From NCBI GenBank assembly GCA_021904315.1, contig CM038911.1, positions 18,821,390-18,885,389 on the forward strand: a DNA stretch of 64,000 nucleotides, written 5' to 3'. Shown here one piece after another: positions 24,766-36,959 of the stretch. Position 1 is the stretch's first letter, and the number at the start of each line of letters is the position of its first letter. Made by a program: the position numbers and the translations under genes. Source of the DNA: Sphagnum magellanicum. Lineage: Eukaryota; Streptophyta; Sphagnopsida; Sphagnales; Sphagnaceae. The notes beneath the pieces were generated by a model. That model worked only from the letters and a program-made list of their open reading frames with translations. It had not been told where the DNA came from and searched no databases.

Positions 24766-26052
24766 TTGTGTAGTTGCTATATTTATTGCTTATTACAGGT
24801 GCTCTTCAACATGAGAGCATTAGTGTATTCTTTTTCAGTAACTTGCATTCCCAACATGACTGACATTATAAATCTACTGCTACATACAGTTTCTACCTGT
24901 AATTGAGAGAGGATAACTGGGAATTTTTTGCTTAGAAGTTGGTGTATTGTTGAGTTCCAAGAATTTGTTCATGTACAACTTGGCACAAGCACTAGCAGCA
25001 ATGGTGAGTTGGTATGGCTCAAAACAGGCAACTATTGAGCACTTCTTTCATCTGACTCCTTTAAAAGAAATTGCAAATCTTCATGTTATTTGAAGGAACA
25101 AGCATAAGAATGGTCTTATGTCATACCATCCAGTCATTATTTTGCCAGGTTTCCATGATTGAAGTTGGTAGAAAGAAAGTGCCAGGATGGGGACAGATTA
25201 AGATTTGCACAATTGAGATTCCTGCATCTCTCTTTTACATTCATGTATCTGCAGCTATTTTCCTCTTACCAAAAGCCATCCATGTCAATCTCAATGCGGC
25301 ATTTGACTTGGGCTCTGATGTTTTGGGTACTTATAGTTACATAATAGAGCTAGAAAGTAAGTAGATGCACTAGGGCTTTATAACTCTATTGATTTATAGT
25401 TTCTTCGTTTTACTTCTTCCCTTCTGTGTTGTTCCTTCTTCCTGGTTGTGAAAGTCCTTATCTGGAAGTCTTTCTTTGACTTGAAAGAAAAGTTTTAACC
25501 TTGTTGTGGCTTTCACAATTGTGGCTATGGAGATTTCTTGATTCTCATGAGGGTTTTCTATCATTTTGTTGCTATGAGTAAGAACATTGATTTGTATAAA
25601 ATGTTGGTAGCAATTGGCACCAACCAATGTATCACTATGACAGAATATGGTTTTTTGGACAACAGTGGCTCATGACACAGGTTTGAGGCAAACTACGTGT
25701 TTTCCTCTTTTCAATTTCATGACAGGAAAAACAGCAGGGAAGTTTTCTCACCTAAATTGGTCCTCAGGAGAGTTTCACCCCCAGTTTTGGAGTGCCACGC
25801 TTTACAGATATAGTCTAATTGGGAATGAAGCAGGGGTTATTTAGAGGGTCAAACCAGGGCCCAAAGACAGGGTGACATTACCCATAACTCTATTTACCAG
25901 TGTTGGGCAGTCAGTAGAAACAGGGACAGACCCCTGACAGTTATCAGGGCATTTCTCAGGATTCATAACCATGGTTCTCAAAACAATCAGAGACCCAGTT
26001 TTGCGATATAACCATGTTTCCCAAACACAGGGCTAGGTGTTGGTTGTTAATG
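24766..26052. other. 3' flank of the SAM gene and intergenic DNA
   Basis: The first few hundred bases are probably 3' untranslated sequence. A plus-strand open frame of 97 codons at 25071-25364 has no recognisable motif. No further gene is supported. Confidence 0.4.
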
Positions 26053-26244
26053 TAGGTTAACATTAGGGTTAGTGCCTGAAAAAACTTTACTCATAGTTTC
26101 AATGACCACTCTTGTTTTGATTGCACTGGCACCATTGTGCTACATTAGTAGGTTAACATTAGGGTTGGTGCTTGAAAAAACTTTATTCATAGTTTCAATG
26201 ACCACTCTTGTTGTAATTGCACTAGCACCATTGTGCTCCATTTA
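26053..26244. repeat. Two tandem copies of a 96-bp unit
   Basis: The unit begins TAGGTTAACATTAGGGTT and contains CTCATAGTTTCAATGACCAC and GGCACCATTGTGCT. Copies at 26053-26148 and 26149-26244 differ at only a few positions, so duplication is recent. No coding content. Confidence 0.9.
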
Positions 26245-26539
26245 AATTGCACTCATTGTTTGTAGAGGGTAAACCTATCTTGAGGTCACGCATGCCAACA
26301 CATTCACATTAAACGTTGAGCTATCATTGACATGAAAATCTTTGTCATCATCGTTTTGCCATTTTTACGCATCTCCTTTCTTCTCCTCGGTGTTCTCTAC
26401 ATCTTACATTACTTGCATCTTTTTTAATGTGTCGACTTCAAACATTCCTCCTCACGCAAACTTGTTGTTTCATTATTTCTTGTGTTCTTTGCATTTTCTT
26501 TGTTGTGTCAGTTTCAAACCCTCTTCCTCACACAGAGTC

Positions 26540-27395
26540 ACCATGGATGAGAGGCAACTTGATACATTTGTTATCATCAATTGCATTACATTTTTGTTGA
26601 AGATCTTGCAAAAGATTGTCATGGAACCTACATAGGCTCTTATAACAATCAATTTGATCACTAAAGAAAGCACTACTAGTTCTATTTTTGTTGTTGCAAC
26701 TTTGCAAAATTTTCAAATAACAAATGTCTTGAACAACATTCTTATAGACTTGGGCCATTGGGTGAAACCATGGTCCACCACCTAGTTCTTGAAGTTTTTG
26801 TTGACAAAATATGACAATGAAAATTGGGTTGAAAACTTCAAGATGACCAAGGGTATGTTGTTCTACATTGCTATTGATTGATGTCTATGATTGCAAAACA
26901 AAATACAAGTTGAAAAAAATCAATTCTTGTGTAAATCAAGATGGCATGAACAATCAATTTGTGGAGATCAAGATGAACTTGTTCATCTGCTTTAATTTAT
27001 TTGTCATGGGCAAATTGATAATGTTTTTTGTGTCTCATGAGGTTGTTTTCACCATTAACAAAATGTTTAAGGATTTGATTTCATGGCCATCTGGAAATGA
27101 AATGCAACAAGTGATGGTAGGTTTCAAGAATAGGTGTGGTTTCCCTTCCATACAAGGTGCCATCAATGGGACACACATCTATAAAACTAAACATTCAAGG
27201 CCCTTTCTTGCAGATTATGAGTGGGTGCAACATCATTGTACAAGCAATAATCAATTGCAACAAGATATTCACCAACCTATTTGTTGGTCTTCGTGGCAAT
27301 GTCAATGACTTCAAGGTGTTACAGAAGTCAACATTGCACAAACATGCGCAATACCATGGTCTCTTTGAACACACCAAAAATTTATGTGAATAATA
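26540..27395 (+). pseudogene. Broken PIF/Harbinger transposase (HARBI1/ALP1-like)
   Basis: Fragments of a Harbinger-type DDE nuclease are readable across frames. Around 26758-26850 the frame shows WVKP, then a tryptophan-rich stretch ending WVENFKMTKG. Around 27055-27180 it shows INKMFKDLISWPSGNEMQQV and GFPSIQGAINGTHI, the segment that holds the first catalytic Asp in active members; here it is Asn (AINGTH in place of AIDGTH). After a frame change near 27180 it continues with IIVQAIINC, then FTNLFVGLRGNVNDFKVLQK, then STLHKHAQYHGLFEHTK. Several stops (for example at 26878) and at least one frameshift disrupt it, and the C-terminal third is missing, ending near an ATT repeat. Homology is to transposases and the domesticated nucleases derived from them. 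The copy cannot encode a full protein. Confidence 0.85.
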
Positions 27396-27427
27396 TTAAA
27401 ATAAAATTTAAATAATTGATATTGAAA

Positions 27428-27481
27428 ATTATTATTATTATTATTATTATTATAAAATCATAATAATAATAAAATATTAGT
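27428..27481. repeat. (ATT)n / (AAT)n microsatellite
   Basis: A run of ATT units at about 27428-27452 is followed by ATAATAATAATAA at about 27460, forming an inverted pair directly after the transposase remnant. Confidence 0.85.
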
Positions 27482-28271
27482 AATTATAAATATAATTATA
27501 ATAAAATTTAATACCTTATGATTACTTATGATAATTAATAATATTTTAAGTTCAATATATCAAAGCCTACTTGATGATACTTTGCATTTATGCCACAAGG
27601 AATATGAATGATCTAATTTACCATGTTTGGACCTTGCAATTTATATACATTGTTTACATCATCCATTAAATCCAAGACATGGGTGGTGTGAAAATTGGTC
27701 AAAAGGTTCCCATAAATGCTTTGATCATGTTTTGTATTCCATGACCAAAGTTATAAAACAAATGGGGAAAAAAAATTCTTGAAAACTTAATGATTTATAG
27801 TATTCATTATGTCCAGTACATGACATGTAATCAATTTTTTTTGAAGTTGTCATAAATTGATCCCCATTTGTCTTTGCATGCAAGATTATACTTCAAATGC
27901 TAAGAACAACACGTGTCCATCACAATAATTGATATTTTCTTCCAGTTTGTAATAGTTGTTTCAAAGTTGTTAAGACCATGCACCATATCAATAACTGCAA
28001 TGTGTCTTGGCTTTAATCAAAACCAAAACTTTTTCATGTTCCCAATTGAGCTCACATGGTTTTTTCAATTTGATTGGATTTCAATAGTGGATTCAAAATT
28101 TGGAACTTCTTTGGACTTCTTTGGCAGACCAATTCTAATGTCATTGTGTTGTGGTCCATCCCTATTAACATTGTCAAATAGGTAGAAATGTTGAACACAT
28201 TCATGTCTTTCTATCTCTAAATTCATTAGTGATGACTTGTGTGAATTATTATCCCCATGTTCTATGTAGAT
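27482..28271. other. AT-rich intergenic DNA
   Basis: Possibly further decayed transposon sequence, but no frame shows recognisable protein motifs. Nothing else seen. Confidence 0.35.
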
Positions 28272-28610
28272 TAGAGTCTAACAATTCAATGTTGTAACAC
28301 CCAACAAATAGATGCAATTTAAAAAACTTCAAACAAAGAGTTACAACTATTTAGAACAAAAAGTTCATAGTAGAACTTTCCATGTCTCCAACTTGAATCA
28401 AACGAATTGACCTAGGCTATGGTTTTATGCAAATTGGAGTTTGACAATTCATTGTTGCAACACCTAAAAAACAAATGCAACTAGAGAAGACTTCAAACAA
28501 AGAGGTAAAAACTAGGACAAAGGTGATAGTTTTTGTGTTCTCAAAATTGAATAAAATGAATTGAAGCTTTATGTTTTTATGTTAAGTGGAGTCTTGTGGT
28601 TTGTTGAAGC
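28272..28610. repeat. Diverged tandem repeat, unit about 155-165 bp
   Basis: Successive copies start AGAGTCTAACAATTCA (about 28273), GGAGTTTGACAATTCA (about 28436) and GGAGTCTTGTGGTTTG (about 28579). Each contains a CAAATAGATGCAA-type word, a CTTCAAACAAAGAG word, and a GAATTGA..CTATG..TTTATG end. Copies are clearly related but diverged, about 2.2 units in all. Confidence 0.7.
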
Positions 28611-30689
28611 ATCCAAAGTATGATTGTTAGTTTGTTGGAACATCAAAATGGTTGATGAATTCAAAACACCTAGTGATTAGAATTAAATAGTTACATCGAA
28701 GTTTTGAACTCACAATCTTCTCCCATATTTTTATTATTGTTATAGTTTTTTTCATAATTGCCAAAAATTTCCATGTTGCTCCTACGAACATGAGACACTA
28801 CTACAACTTGAACGAGAGTTTTTTAACTTTTTATGCATATGAATTTTCAAAACAATAATGTTGTGGACCTAAAATTGTAAACACAAATTTAATTGATATA
28901 ATGCTCCTTTTTATAAGCTTCTTTTATGAATTACTTTTGAATTTTGAAACTAAAGAATTTTTTTGAATTTCTCTCCATTCACAATTGCTTTTATATCTTG
29001 AAATTGACATAAAATTTTTCATTCATGCATCATTTGTCACCATAAAAACAAGGGGAATATTTTCTACAATGTGCATCCCCATTGTTGGACATCCATGGAT
29101 TGAAGTACGATTCTGATACTTTTACTGAAGCATGACAATTATGATTCAAATATTCTTTTTCTTCAAGATCATAATAGACATCTAAGTTTTATGGCCTTAA
29201 TTCTATGGACCACAATGGATCAGACACTCATTTTGATTTCCTCTCTAAGAGTCAACATGTTGTTTTATGTGGTTAGTAGCTCATACCCAACAACAAATGC
29301 CCCACAAAATATTAACTCTATTACTTCAACATGGTTTAATATCAAAGATTGGATAGAAATTCAGGGCAAAGTTAGCCAATCCAAACATCATTACTTTCTA
29401 GCATCCCCTCAGTCCCAAAAACCTCCGGAACTCCCATAACACATCATGTACTCTTCTCAAGACAAAACACATTCCATACCCGGTTTAAAATCCCGAAAAA
29501 CATCATGCATGAACTCCCCCACAACCACTCCAAAAATCCTAAACACGCTCATCCTCCCCCTTGTGTTGGTCCCTATAGAAACACATGCAACAACGCTGGA
29601 CCTTTTCTTGACATTCTTAGCATAGTGGAAGTCTTCTCGTCAAGATTCTTCTCATTTAGTCTTCTTGATCAAGTTCTGCTTCTACCTATTTACAACACCC
29701 CAAAATCAAAATCAAACCACGTTTTTTAGTCATCCTTCCAAGTTCAATCACTTAGCTTCCCTTTTATCACAGCACAGCCCCTTGCCTTCCTTCCTTAGCC
29801 TACCTCAAAATCTTCCTCTTCATCTCATCTCTTTGCCTCCCCAAAATCCCTTTGCCAATTTCCTTCCAAAAATCTAATCCACAAATCTCCTGAAGTGTTT
29901 TCATTAGACTGCAGAGATTGCATTCCATTTCAGTAGCTAACAAAAACACATTAAAAACATAACATATTAGAAGTAGATTATTTTCTTTTATTTTATTTTT
30001 AGTGTCGTTGAAGCACTGTGCTGCTAGTAGTCTAGCTGTAATCTAAGTTAAGGTTTGTAGACTTAATCCATAAAAAAATAGATGACACTATTTTTAGGTT
30101 ACACATTACTCAATTGTTACAATGCTTATGTTACATTGTTATAATGCACATCATTCTCATGAACATTTGGTGCATCATCATGGAACTACAAAACTTCATG
30201 GGCAAAAGGGGTGTGAAGACTCAAGGTCATGAGGCACACAATGAATCATGACATCAACTTACAAATCCCTTTGAATGTGATTTTATGTAGCACCAATCTA
30301 TGTTTGTTGCAATTTAAGATTTTCATCGATTTGTTGTTACACAACAAACTTCTTAACATTGACATGCCATTCGTTGCCACATAGGAATCCAAATAAGTGC
30401 TAATTGTAAATAGCATTTTATATGTGAATGTGCACAATGTTGGTTGAAATCATGGCATGAACTTAACGATGACTTGACATTTGGTGTGAAAATATTGCAT
30501 TATGAAGGAAGGATAGAAGAAAGTTTGTTCTTAGTATTGATGAGTATACTTTTCAAAAATATATATGGTGCATGAGTATTTTTTGAAAAGCATTTTTTTT
30601 TGGTTCTTTGAAAAAATAAAAAATAAAAAATAAAAAATCAAAGAACTGTGAATTCTGATTATTTCCAAAAGTTTAAAGACCCCATTCAT
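28611..30689. other. AT-rich intergenic DNA
   Basis: Pyrimidine-rich open frames at 29191-29877 show no motif or splice logic. An AAAAAT repeat lies at about 30612-30638. No gene supported. Confidence 0.4.
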
Positions 30690-31440
30690 TGTTACAAAAG
30701 AACCGGGAAAGAACCGGCAAGTTTGTGGCTAGTTATTTGATATTTCTCCCAAACAAAAGAGAACCGTCGATATACACCAGAATTGGTTATCTGAGCACGA
30801 GTATGAATCTTAAGAGCCGCCCTGATAACCGGACGGGTCTCAGAGAAGAAGGTCGAAGAACATCGACGAAGCCTATGAACAGGGAAACCCTAACCAGGCG
30901 CGCATCGCGAACGCCTTGTATTCTGGAAGAAATCTAAAGAGTCGGCGGAAATTGCACACATTTGAGAGGGCACTGAGCATCGCGATCAAGATCGAGATTC
31001 GCGAGTAACAGGAGGAGCCTAGCCACAAGGCGGGTTACGGAGGCGGACTCTCCCTGTTGCAAGAGTTCTCTTCTGTCTGTACAACTTCAGGCCTCGTATT
31101 GTAGATAGTTACAAGTAGGAAAACGGGGATAAGGAAGTTGTTTGTTGATCGCGATTCGCGGGGAGGAGGAGGAAGAAAAAGGATCTTGTTTATTATAGTG
31201 CGGAACCGGCGGCGGACGTGAGTCTTGCAAGAAGTTACTCAAGCTTTTTGTTGTGGTATGCCGTTAGCCTTTTTCCTTCTCTCTTTGAAAAAAAACTGGA
31301 ATCCTTTTGTGTCGCCTTCTTCGTTGTTGTCGTTGTCGCAGTGTCGTCGGTTTATCGTCTTTTTTGCTGGTATTGTGGGAACTTCCGTCAGGCAAATAAA
31401 ATAAAATTATGGCGGAAGCGTAGTTGTCTGCTCGTAGCGT
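30690..31440 (+). promoter_or_regulatory. Probable promoter and 5' leader of the RING-H2 gene
   Basis: GC content rises at about 30690 and includes an AAACCCTAA telo-box at 30889. The block extends with GAGGAGGAGGAAGAAAAAGG at about 31163 and a GTGAGT donor-like site at about 31217. This looks like a transcribed, probably spliced leader of the downstream plus-strand gene. Leader introns are inferred and need transcripts to place. Confidence 0.45.
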
Positions 31441-31985
31441 CTGCCTTTTTTCTCTTTTTCCGTCCGTCCCAGCATCTGTAGTGCATGACCCTGATAGTAG
31501 TGAGAGAGAGCTTGAGGACTATTGCTTTATGAATGTTGTTTGACACGGACCGAAACAAAGAAAAGGGTTTAGGGTTTAGGGTAAACCCTAAATCCGAGAC
31601 TCTCATACTGTAGAGGGTCTCTTCTCTGCTCGTTGAAGTGCATACACAAAGTATAGGAATACCTACTTTGCATATTTGAATTTTGAATTTCTGCCTGCTT
31701 TTTCTCTTTTTCTGGCCGTTCCAGCATCTGTAGCATGGCACTGATAGTAGGAGAGAGCTTGAGGACTATTGCTTTCTCAATTTTTATGTGATGTGGACTG
31801 AAACAAAAGGATACATGCACTTTTGTCATACCAGTTATGAGAAATCTTCTTTGGAAGAACTGACTGTCAATCCACAAATCCCAGAGATGGTCATACATAA
31901 AGGGTCTCTTTCTGTCCCTTGAAGTGCATACACTAAGTATATGAAATACATTCCAGAATTTTGATTTTTCAATCTGTCTTATTGT
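31441..31985 (+). repeat. Tandem duplication in the RING gene leader, with telomeric repeats
   Basis: Unit 1 (31441-31690) and unit 2 (31691-31985) align in direct orientation. Both begin with a pyrimidine tract and CCAGCATCTGTAG, then TGATAGTAG and GCTTGAGGACTATTGCTTT. Both end with GAAGTGCATACAC and AAGTAT. Unit 1 alone contains an interstitial telomere-type array, TTTAGGGTTTAGGG running into AACCCTAAAT (about 31567-31593). Unit 2 has unrelated sequence at that place. Both units start with a plausible 3' splice site, so the gene may have duplicated leader acceptors. Confidence 0.75.
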
Positions 31986-32226
31986 TAATTAAGAAAAGGA
32001 GAGAACTGTGGTTTCAAGGCTTGTACCCTACTGTACATTTGCTTTGTTTGGACTCCAGCAGGTTGTTGCCTGGTGTACTGGCAGAGAGGATGTCACAAAT
32101 TGTGCTTTGTCAAAGGGGCAGACAGGTAGGTTACTATTGCCCCAAGAGGCTATTGCAATGACAGTTGCCTTGTTTTCTCTTGAACTGAAGTCAGATCACA
32201 TAAGACGGAAACAAAGAGAGGTTGAA

Positions 32227-35200
32227 ATGGACAGTAAGGGAGCATCTCCAGCAGCCCCAACTTCACCTGCAGATGTAGATGCTAGCAGGAAGGAACAGCC
32301 AGAGGATTCACAGAGTGTGGAGAGAGCTGAAAGTACAGGAAGTATGGATGGTGACCTAGGAGGATTGAGCACCAGGGAGAATGAAGAAGTTCCAGCAACA
32401 GATACAAGCACTGTACTTGCAAAAAGGACACCCTTCACAAGTCTCAGTCAGGTTGATGCAGACATGGTTTTAGCTCGGACCCTTCAGGATCAGGTAGGCA
32501 TACCTTTTTTTTTTCATTAAACTCTCTATGCTCTTCTTGGTTTGATCAACATATAGCCCTGTCATTCTGGTTCTTCTTGCTTAATATCATTGTCCTCAGT
32601 TGGAAGCTGTAATTGGAATCTGTGTCCACCCTCATAATTGTTTAAGTGGGTTTATATGGGTTAGAGGTGAATCCATTTTCCAGTCCAGGCTAATGTGATA
32701 ACATTGACTGAGCCATCTCAAATAGGAGATACCAGTTTTCCTCAACACCATGGACATTGGGATAATCAGCATGAAGGAAATTGTTTCTGGAGGTACTGTT
32801 TAGTGGTAGGAAGACTGGGCACAAAATTGTGAGTATTAACAAGAGCCTAAGTCAAGTTGAACTTGGCTCCTCATCAATCATGGATTCCCTTAGACCACAT
32901 TGCTGACCTGGATTCTGATCAAACCCCTGCATGTCCATTTCCTCTCTCATCCATCCAACCTCTTGTAGACTGAGAATATAGCTGATAGGTGGCTCGAGTT
33001 CTGTGGACAGCAGTAACTGCAAGATAGGTGATGAGGATATCTTTCTCTGGTCTGTTCAGTCTCTGTGAGATTGTGGGATAGATGGAATTTTGTCCTGTGT
33101 GTGACAAAGAAGTAAATTGGTGCATTGATGGATGGTATACTGATGTTGATTTTTGCAGCTTGAATGAGAATGCTGTTGACTTTCTCTGTTAGATATGTCT
33201 CTTGAGTGCTAGCAAAATCATGGCTGAAGCTTCCCATTACTTCTGGAAATGCAAGAGAAACTTAAAACACAGATGTTTGTGTATTAGTTTGCCTGCATTT
33301 GGATTGATTTTATATACTTATCTACACCCTCCATCAGGAGCTGATTAAGTCAGTGGGGAGTCATGGCAGTTCATCACTGCTGTTCATGACATTATGGTCT
33401 GACACTTTGTGGGTGACACTCATAAGGTCATGACTGTACTCATTCTTGTTGTGTTAGTTCTGGCTCTGAAACAGTTACCTTGAAAGTGTTGTTATGGAGA
33501 TTTCTCTGCAATCTTATAGATATACTGACATCAGAGCAGTGATGGCCACTGATCTTTGCTTCACTATCTTTTTTTCCAGGAAAGAGCATACATTCTCATG
33601 CGCATGATGAGTGAGGGTAATGAGTTCAACAGCACAATTAGGGAATCAGGAAGGTATGAGTTGGGTGGTGATGTACTTGAGGAGAGAGATGAGGACAGGA
33701 ACAAGGATGAAGCAGAGGCAGAAGAAGAGGAGGAAGAAGAAGATAATGAGGAAGGGGACATGGCACAAAGCAGAGTCAATGCTGAAGGAGACATTGATGG
33801 ATCTCTGTTTGACAGTGATGAGGCATTTGCTCAGGCACTGCAGGAGAAAGAGTATCGTGACACCACTGCACGATTGATGGCACTTGCTGGCATACATGAT
33901 TGTGAGTCTTGGTTCCTTTCCTGGTGTACAGTGCTACATTCTATTGCAAGCTATGGTTCTTCACATTGCCCTCATCAGAGTGGTTGTTCCTAAGCTATGT
34001 GATAAATAAGGAATAGAACATATTTTTGTGATGGGGTGGCTGAACCTCAGTATTTGCCATTTTGTTTGGCAGTTGAAGTGGAGTATGAGAGTGACAGCAA
34101 TGATTCTGAGGTAAGCCATATGGTGTTAGATTAGTTGCAGACATTTCACTTTCTTGGGAGTTGGTGTAAGCTATATGCAGTTCACTTTTCATGCTACTGG
34201 CAAGTCTTTTTCACATGTATTACAATTGTAAGTAATGTGTATCGGTGTGTTGATTTGTATGGTTGCTGTTAGTTAGGGGTTCTTGATTTCATGCTGATGC
34301 ATGCTGTTGTTGGATTGGTGTATTGAGCAGGAAAACATGTGGCAGGATGTGGATCCTGACAACATGTCTTATGAGGTTAGCATTTGCTGATGCTTTGCAG
34401 CCCCATTGGAAACTAGAGAAAACGCTGTTTTTGTTGCATGCTGTTGCAAGGGTGGATATCAACTGCTAGTTCCTGTGTCCAGAGAGTCACATTATAGTTC
34501 CCGACTTGGAGGAGTTATCTAGATGTTCAGTAGCCACCTATTCTTTTAGGTTAGTGATGAGTGATCCATGGACCATCAGTCAATTTGCTTTGCATAGGAT
34601 GCATCTATTGGTGCTGATGTCTCCCCTACTGTTCAAATGCAGGAGCTGTTAGCATTGGGAGATGCAGTTGGAACTGAGAGCAAAGGCTTGTCTGTTCAAG
34701 CTATTTCTGCCCTCCCAGGATCTTCATATCTGCCTGATCTGCAAGAGGGCACAAGTGGCCAAGAACAGTGAGATCTTCATCCTATTCTTGCTCTGCCTGT
34801 CTCTTATATACATGTCCCTGGATTGGCGTTTGATTGGGAATGCTTTGTGAATGTCTGAGGACAGCCATGATCATCTGAGATGGTTGCCCCATATCCTTGA
34901 CATGTACTGAAAATATCATGAAACTGCATCAATTGACTTCACAGTACGTGAGATATTGTGATCTCCTGATCTGATTTTGGTTTCACTGGTCAGAATCTTT
35001 CTCTTGCCTAGGACATGTTGCTGTTAGAGGTCATGGAACATGTCTGACTGTCAGAATGTTTAAACCTCTCCATATTTGTTGTGGTTTTTGTGGGCCTGCT
35101 CTTTTTCTTGTTTGCTGATTTGTTGCCAGATCTGAAGAATCTGAACCTTTATTATCAGGTCATCTCTCAATCTCTTTGTTAAGAGATAATATATTTGCTA

Positions 35201-35932
35201 CCTTGGCCAGGAGAGTGTTAATATTGAATGTGTGTTACGGTGATCCTTGTTTTCATGTCTTGGTCTGACATGCTGTTTGCCTACAGGTGTGCAGTCTGTC
35301 GACATGAATATGAAGCAGGCGATTTAATGTTGACCCTGCCTTGTAAGCATCAGTACCACTCTGACTGCATCCAACAGTGGCTGCAAATAAATAAGGTCTG
35401 AGATTTAACCCATCTTGATGGCCTGCATCATTGTTGAATACATATGCTTGTATAAACTATCTGTGCAATGAGGAAAGAGTATGGGAAGGTCTGGTCGCAG
35501 ACGATGTTCCCATCTACACAAATGCAAGGGGAGTTTATGTTACACCAGAGTAGGGGTTTAAGGTTTACTGGGCACCAGTGCCCTTCAGTTGCTTTCTTGT
35601 GTCACCATATGAAGTCTGCTGTATGAGCCCTGCAAGGACACTCTTTAAGAGCTAGTTGTGTTAGCAAAAAAATCTGATGCTCCAAAGCTCAACGTCTGTA
35701 TAGTAGATCTATATATTTAAGAAGCAATGTGGTGCTTGAATGAAGTCCATTTTGCCATGGCAACTAGAATCTGCTCTCTAGGGCAAGGGGAATGAAGAGG
35801 CACAGTTTTTCTATTATAGCTATTGTTGGAACTTCAAAATGACATGTGTTACTGACTGTTGGTGCCCAGGTTTGCCCAGTGTGTGGTGCTGAGGTTGCAT
35901 CTGAAACGAATTGTTCAAATGGGAAGACATGA
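32227..35932 (+). CDS. RING-H2 E3 ubiquitin ligase, BIG BROTHER-like
   Basis: Seven coding exons: 32227-32493, 33580-33901, 34073-34110, 34331-34375, 34643-34767, 35287-35395 and 35870-35932. All introns are GT-AG and phases agree. The 322-aa product has a low-complexity N-terminus, a DADMVLARTLQDQERAY helix at about 77-93, an acidic run of Glu at about 137-150, a second SDEAFAQALQEKEY helix, the family segment MSYEELLALGDAVGTESKGL (about 221-240), and a C-terminal RING-H2 domain at 267-307. The eight metal ligands are Cys267, Cys270, Cys285, His287, His290, Cys293, Cys304 and Cys307. BIG BROTHER-type ligases act with an E2 on growth regulators. The substrate here is unknown. The start at 32227 has a good context, but the frame stays open upstream (another ATG at 32158), so the N-terminus may be longer. 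A possible extra exon near 35131-35157 was rejected on phase. Confidence 0.88.
33185..33530 (+). repeat. Dispersed repeat C, copy in RING intron 1
   Basis: About 345 bp that align with the minus strand of 45680-46010 inside an XLG intron. Shared blocks are ATGTCTCTTGAGTGCTAGC, GGAAATGCAA.AGAAACT, ATACTTATCTACACCC, AGTCAGTGGGGAGTCATGG, CATCACTGCTGTTCATGA and GGTCTGACACTT. The two copies are inverted with respect to each other. Class unknown. Confidence 0.75.
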
Positions 35933-36959
35933 TCAAGGATATTTTCAGTCTTTAATAGAGGTTCTCCAAATAGCAGGCTCCCTAAAATGGCCTGACTAGT
36001 GAAGACAAATGGCAAGGATCTCTTTTTGCTAGCTGTTTCATGTGAAGAATGCACGCGGTTCACAGTGGTCAGTTTAGTGATATTGTGTGGGAGGATGATT
36101 GTTTCCCATTGTGGGGGTGGTACAGGTGTAGGTGATTGTCCATGGACATTGAAAAACTAGACTGTATAAATGTTGGATGAAATCTACAAAGGTACCTTGT
36201 GGTGTTTTGAATGCAATCTTTAATCATTATGGCAGCATTGAAGGTTTCTGGTGAAAAATAATAGCAACTCTAGCTTCTCTTCCAATTGTATCTTATGGAG
36301 TGTTATTTGGTTTTGTTTTTTTCATGGTTCTCAGATGGTGCTCTTCCAACATGCTAGTTGCTGTGAATGATCTGTCTGGTCATGCAAGATGTGAAGTTGA
36401 CAGAGACTAAGAAACATGGATTTTGTACAGTTCCTTGCTTGAATTATTTTGTGCAGTGGGGAGCAATAGTAGCTAGGTCACTGCTATTGATGACATTGGT
36501 GAAGGTGTGTCAGGGTACTATTTGAAAAGTATTAGGAAGGTTTCCTACAGTGGCTGATTCCATACCTTTCAAAATTTGGTCAGAGATTCTCCTGGGGAAG
36601 GGTTGGTACCTTTAATATCTTCAGTAACTATTTGTCTGGAGTTTTACTGGTCCCCAGGCTTTAACATTGAGTGAAGTGTTTGGGGTTTTCTCAAACAGCC
36701 ATCTTCTTCCTGGTTTAGGGTGTCAGCCTACATGTAGGAGGAGAATCTGGAAGATCAAGGAGAAATCTGTAAAATTTGCACTTGTGAAAAGTTGGGCTGA
36801 ATGTACTAGGTGAATTTGAGGTCTTGTCTGTTAGCCAAGATGTTGAAATCCCTAACTCTATAAAGAATGAAAAGATCTTGATTGTGCACCTATTGTGTCA
36901 TCTGGAATTTGACATGAAAATATTTAGTTTTGAAAACAAAAACTGACAATTCAAGCTGG
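35933..36959. other. RING gene 3' flank and intergenic DNA
   Basis: The first part is probably the 3' untranslated region of the RING gene. No open frame of note and no element recognised. Confidence 0.4.

Noticed and set aside
27428-27481. CRISPR-like or regulatory hairpin in the ATT/AAT stretch
   Set aside because: It is a simple trinucleotide microsatellite in a plant nuclear context.
32008-32226. Longer N-terminus of the RING protein
   Set aside because: The frame is open and contains an ATG at 32158, so it is possible, but the peptide shows no conserved feature and the leader is probably spliced in this area.
35131-35157. Possible extra exon of the RING gene (reads SEESEPLLS between good splice sites)
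   Set aside because: Including it shifts the frame before the first zinc-binding Cys. Joining 34767 directly to 35287 gives QCAVCRHEYE in frame with an intact RING-H2 domain.
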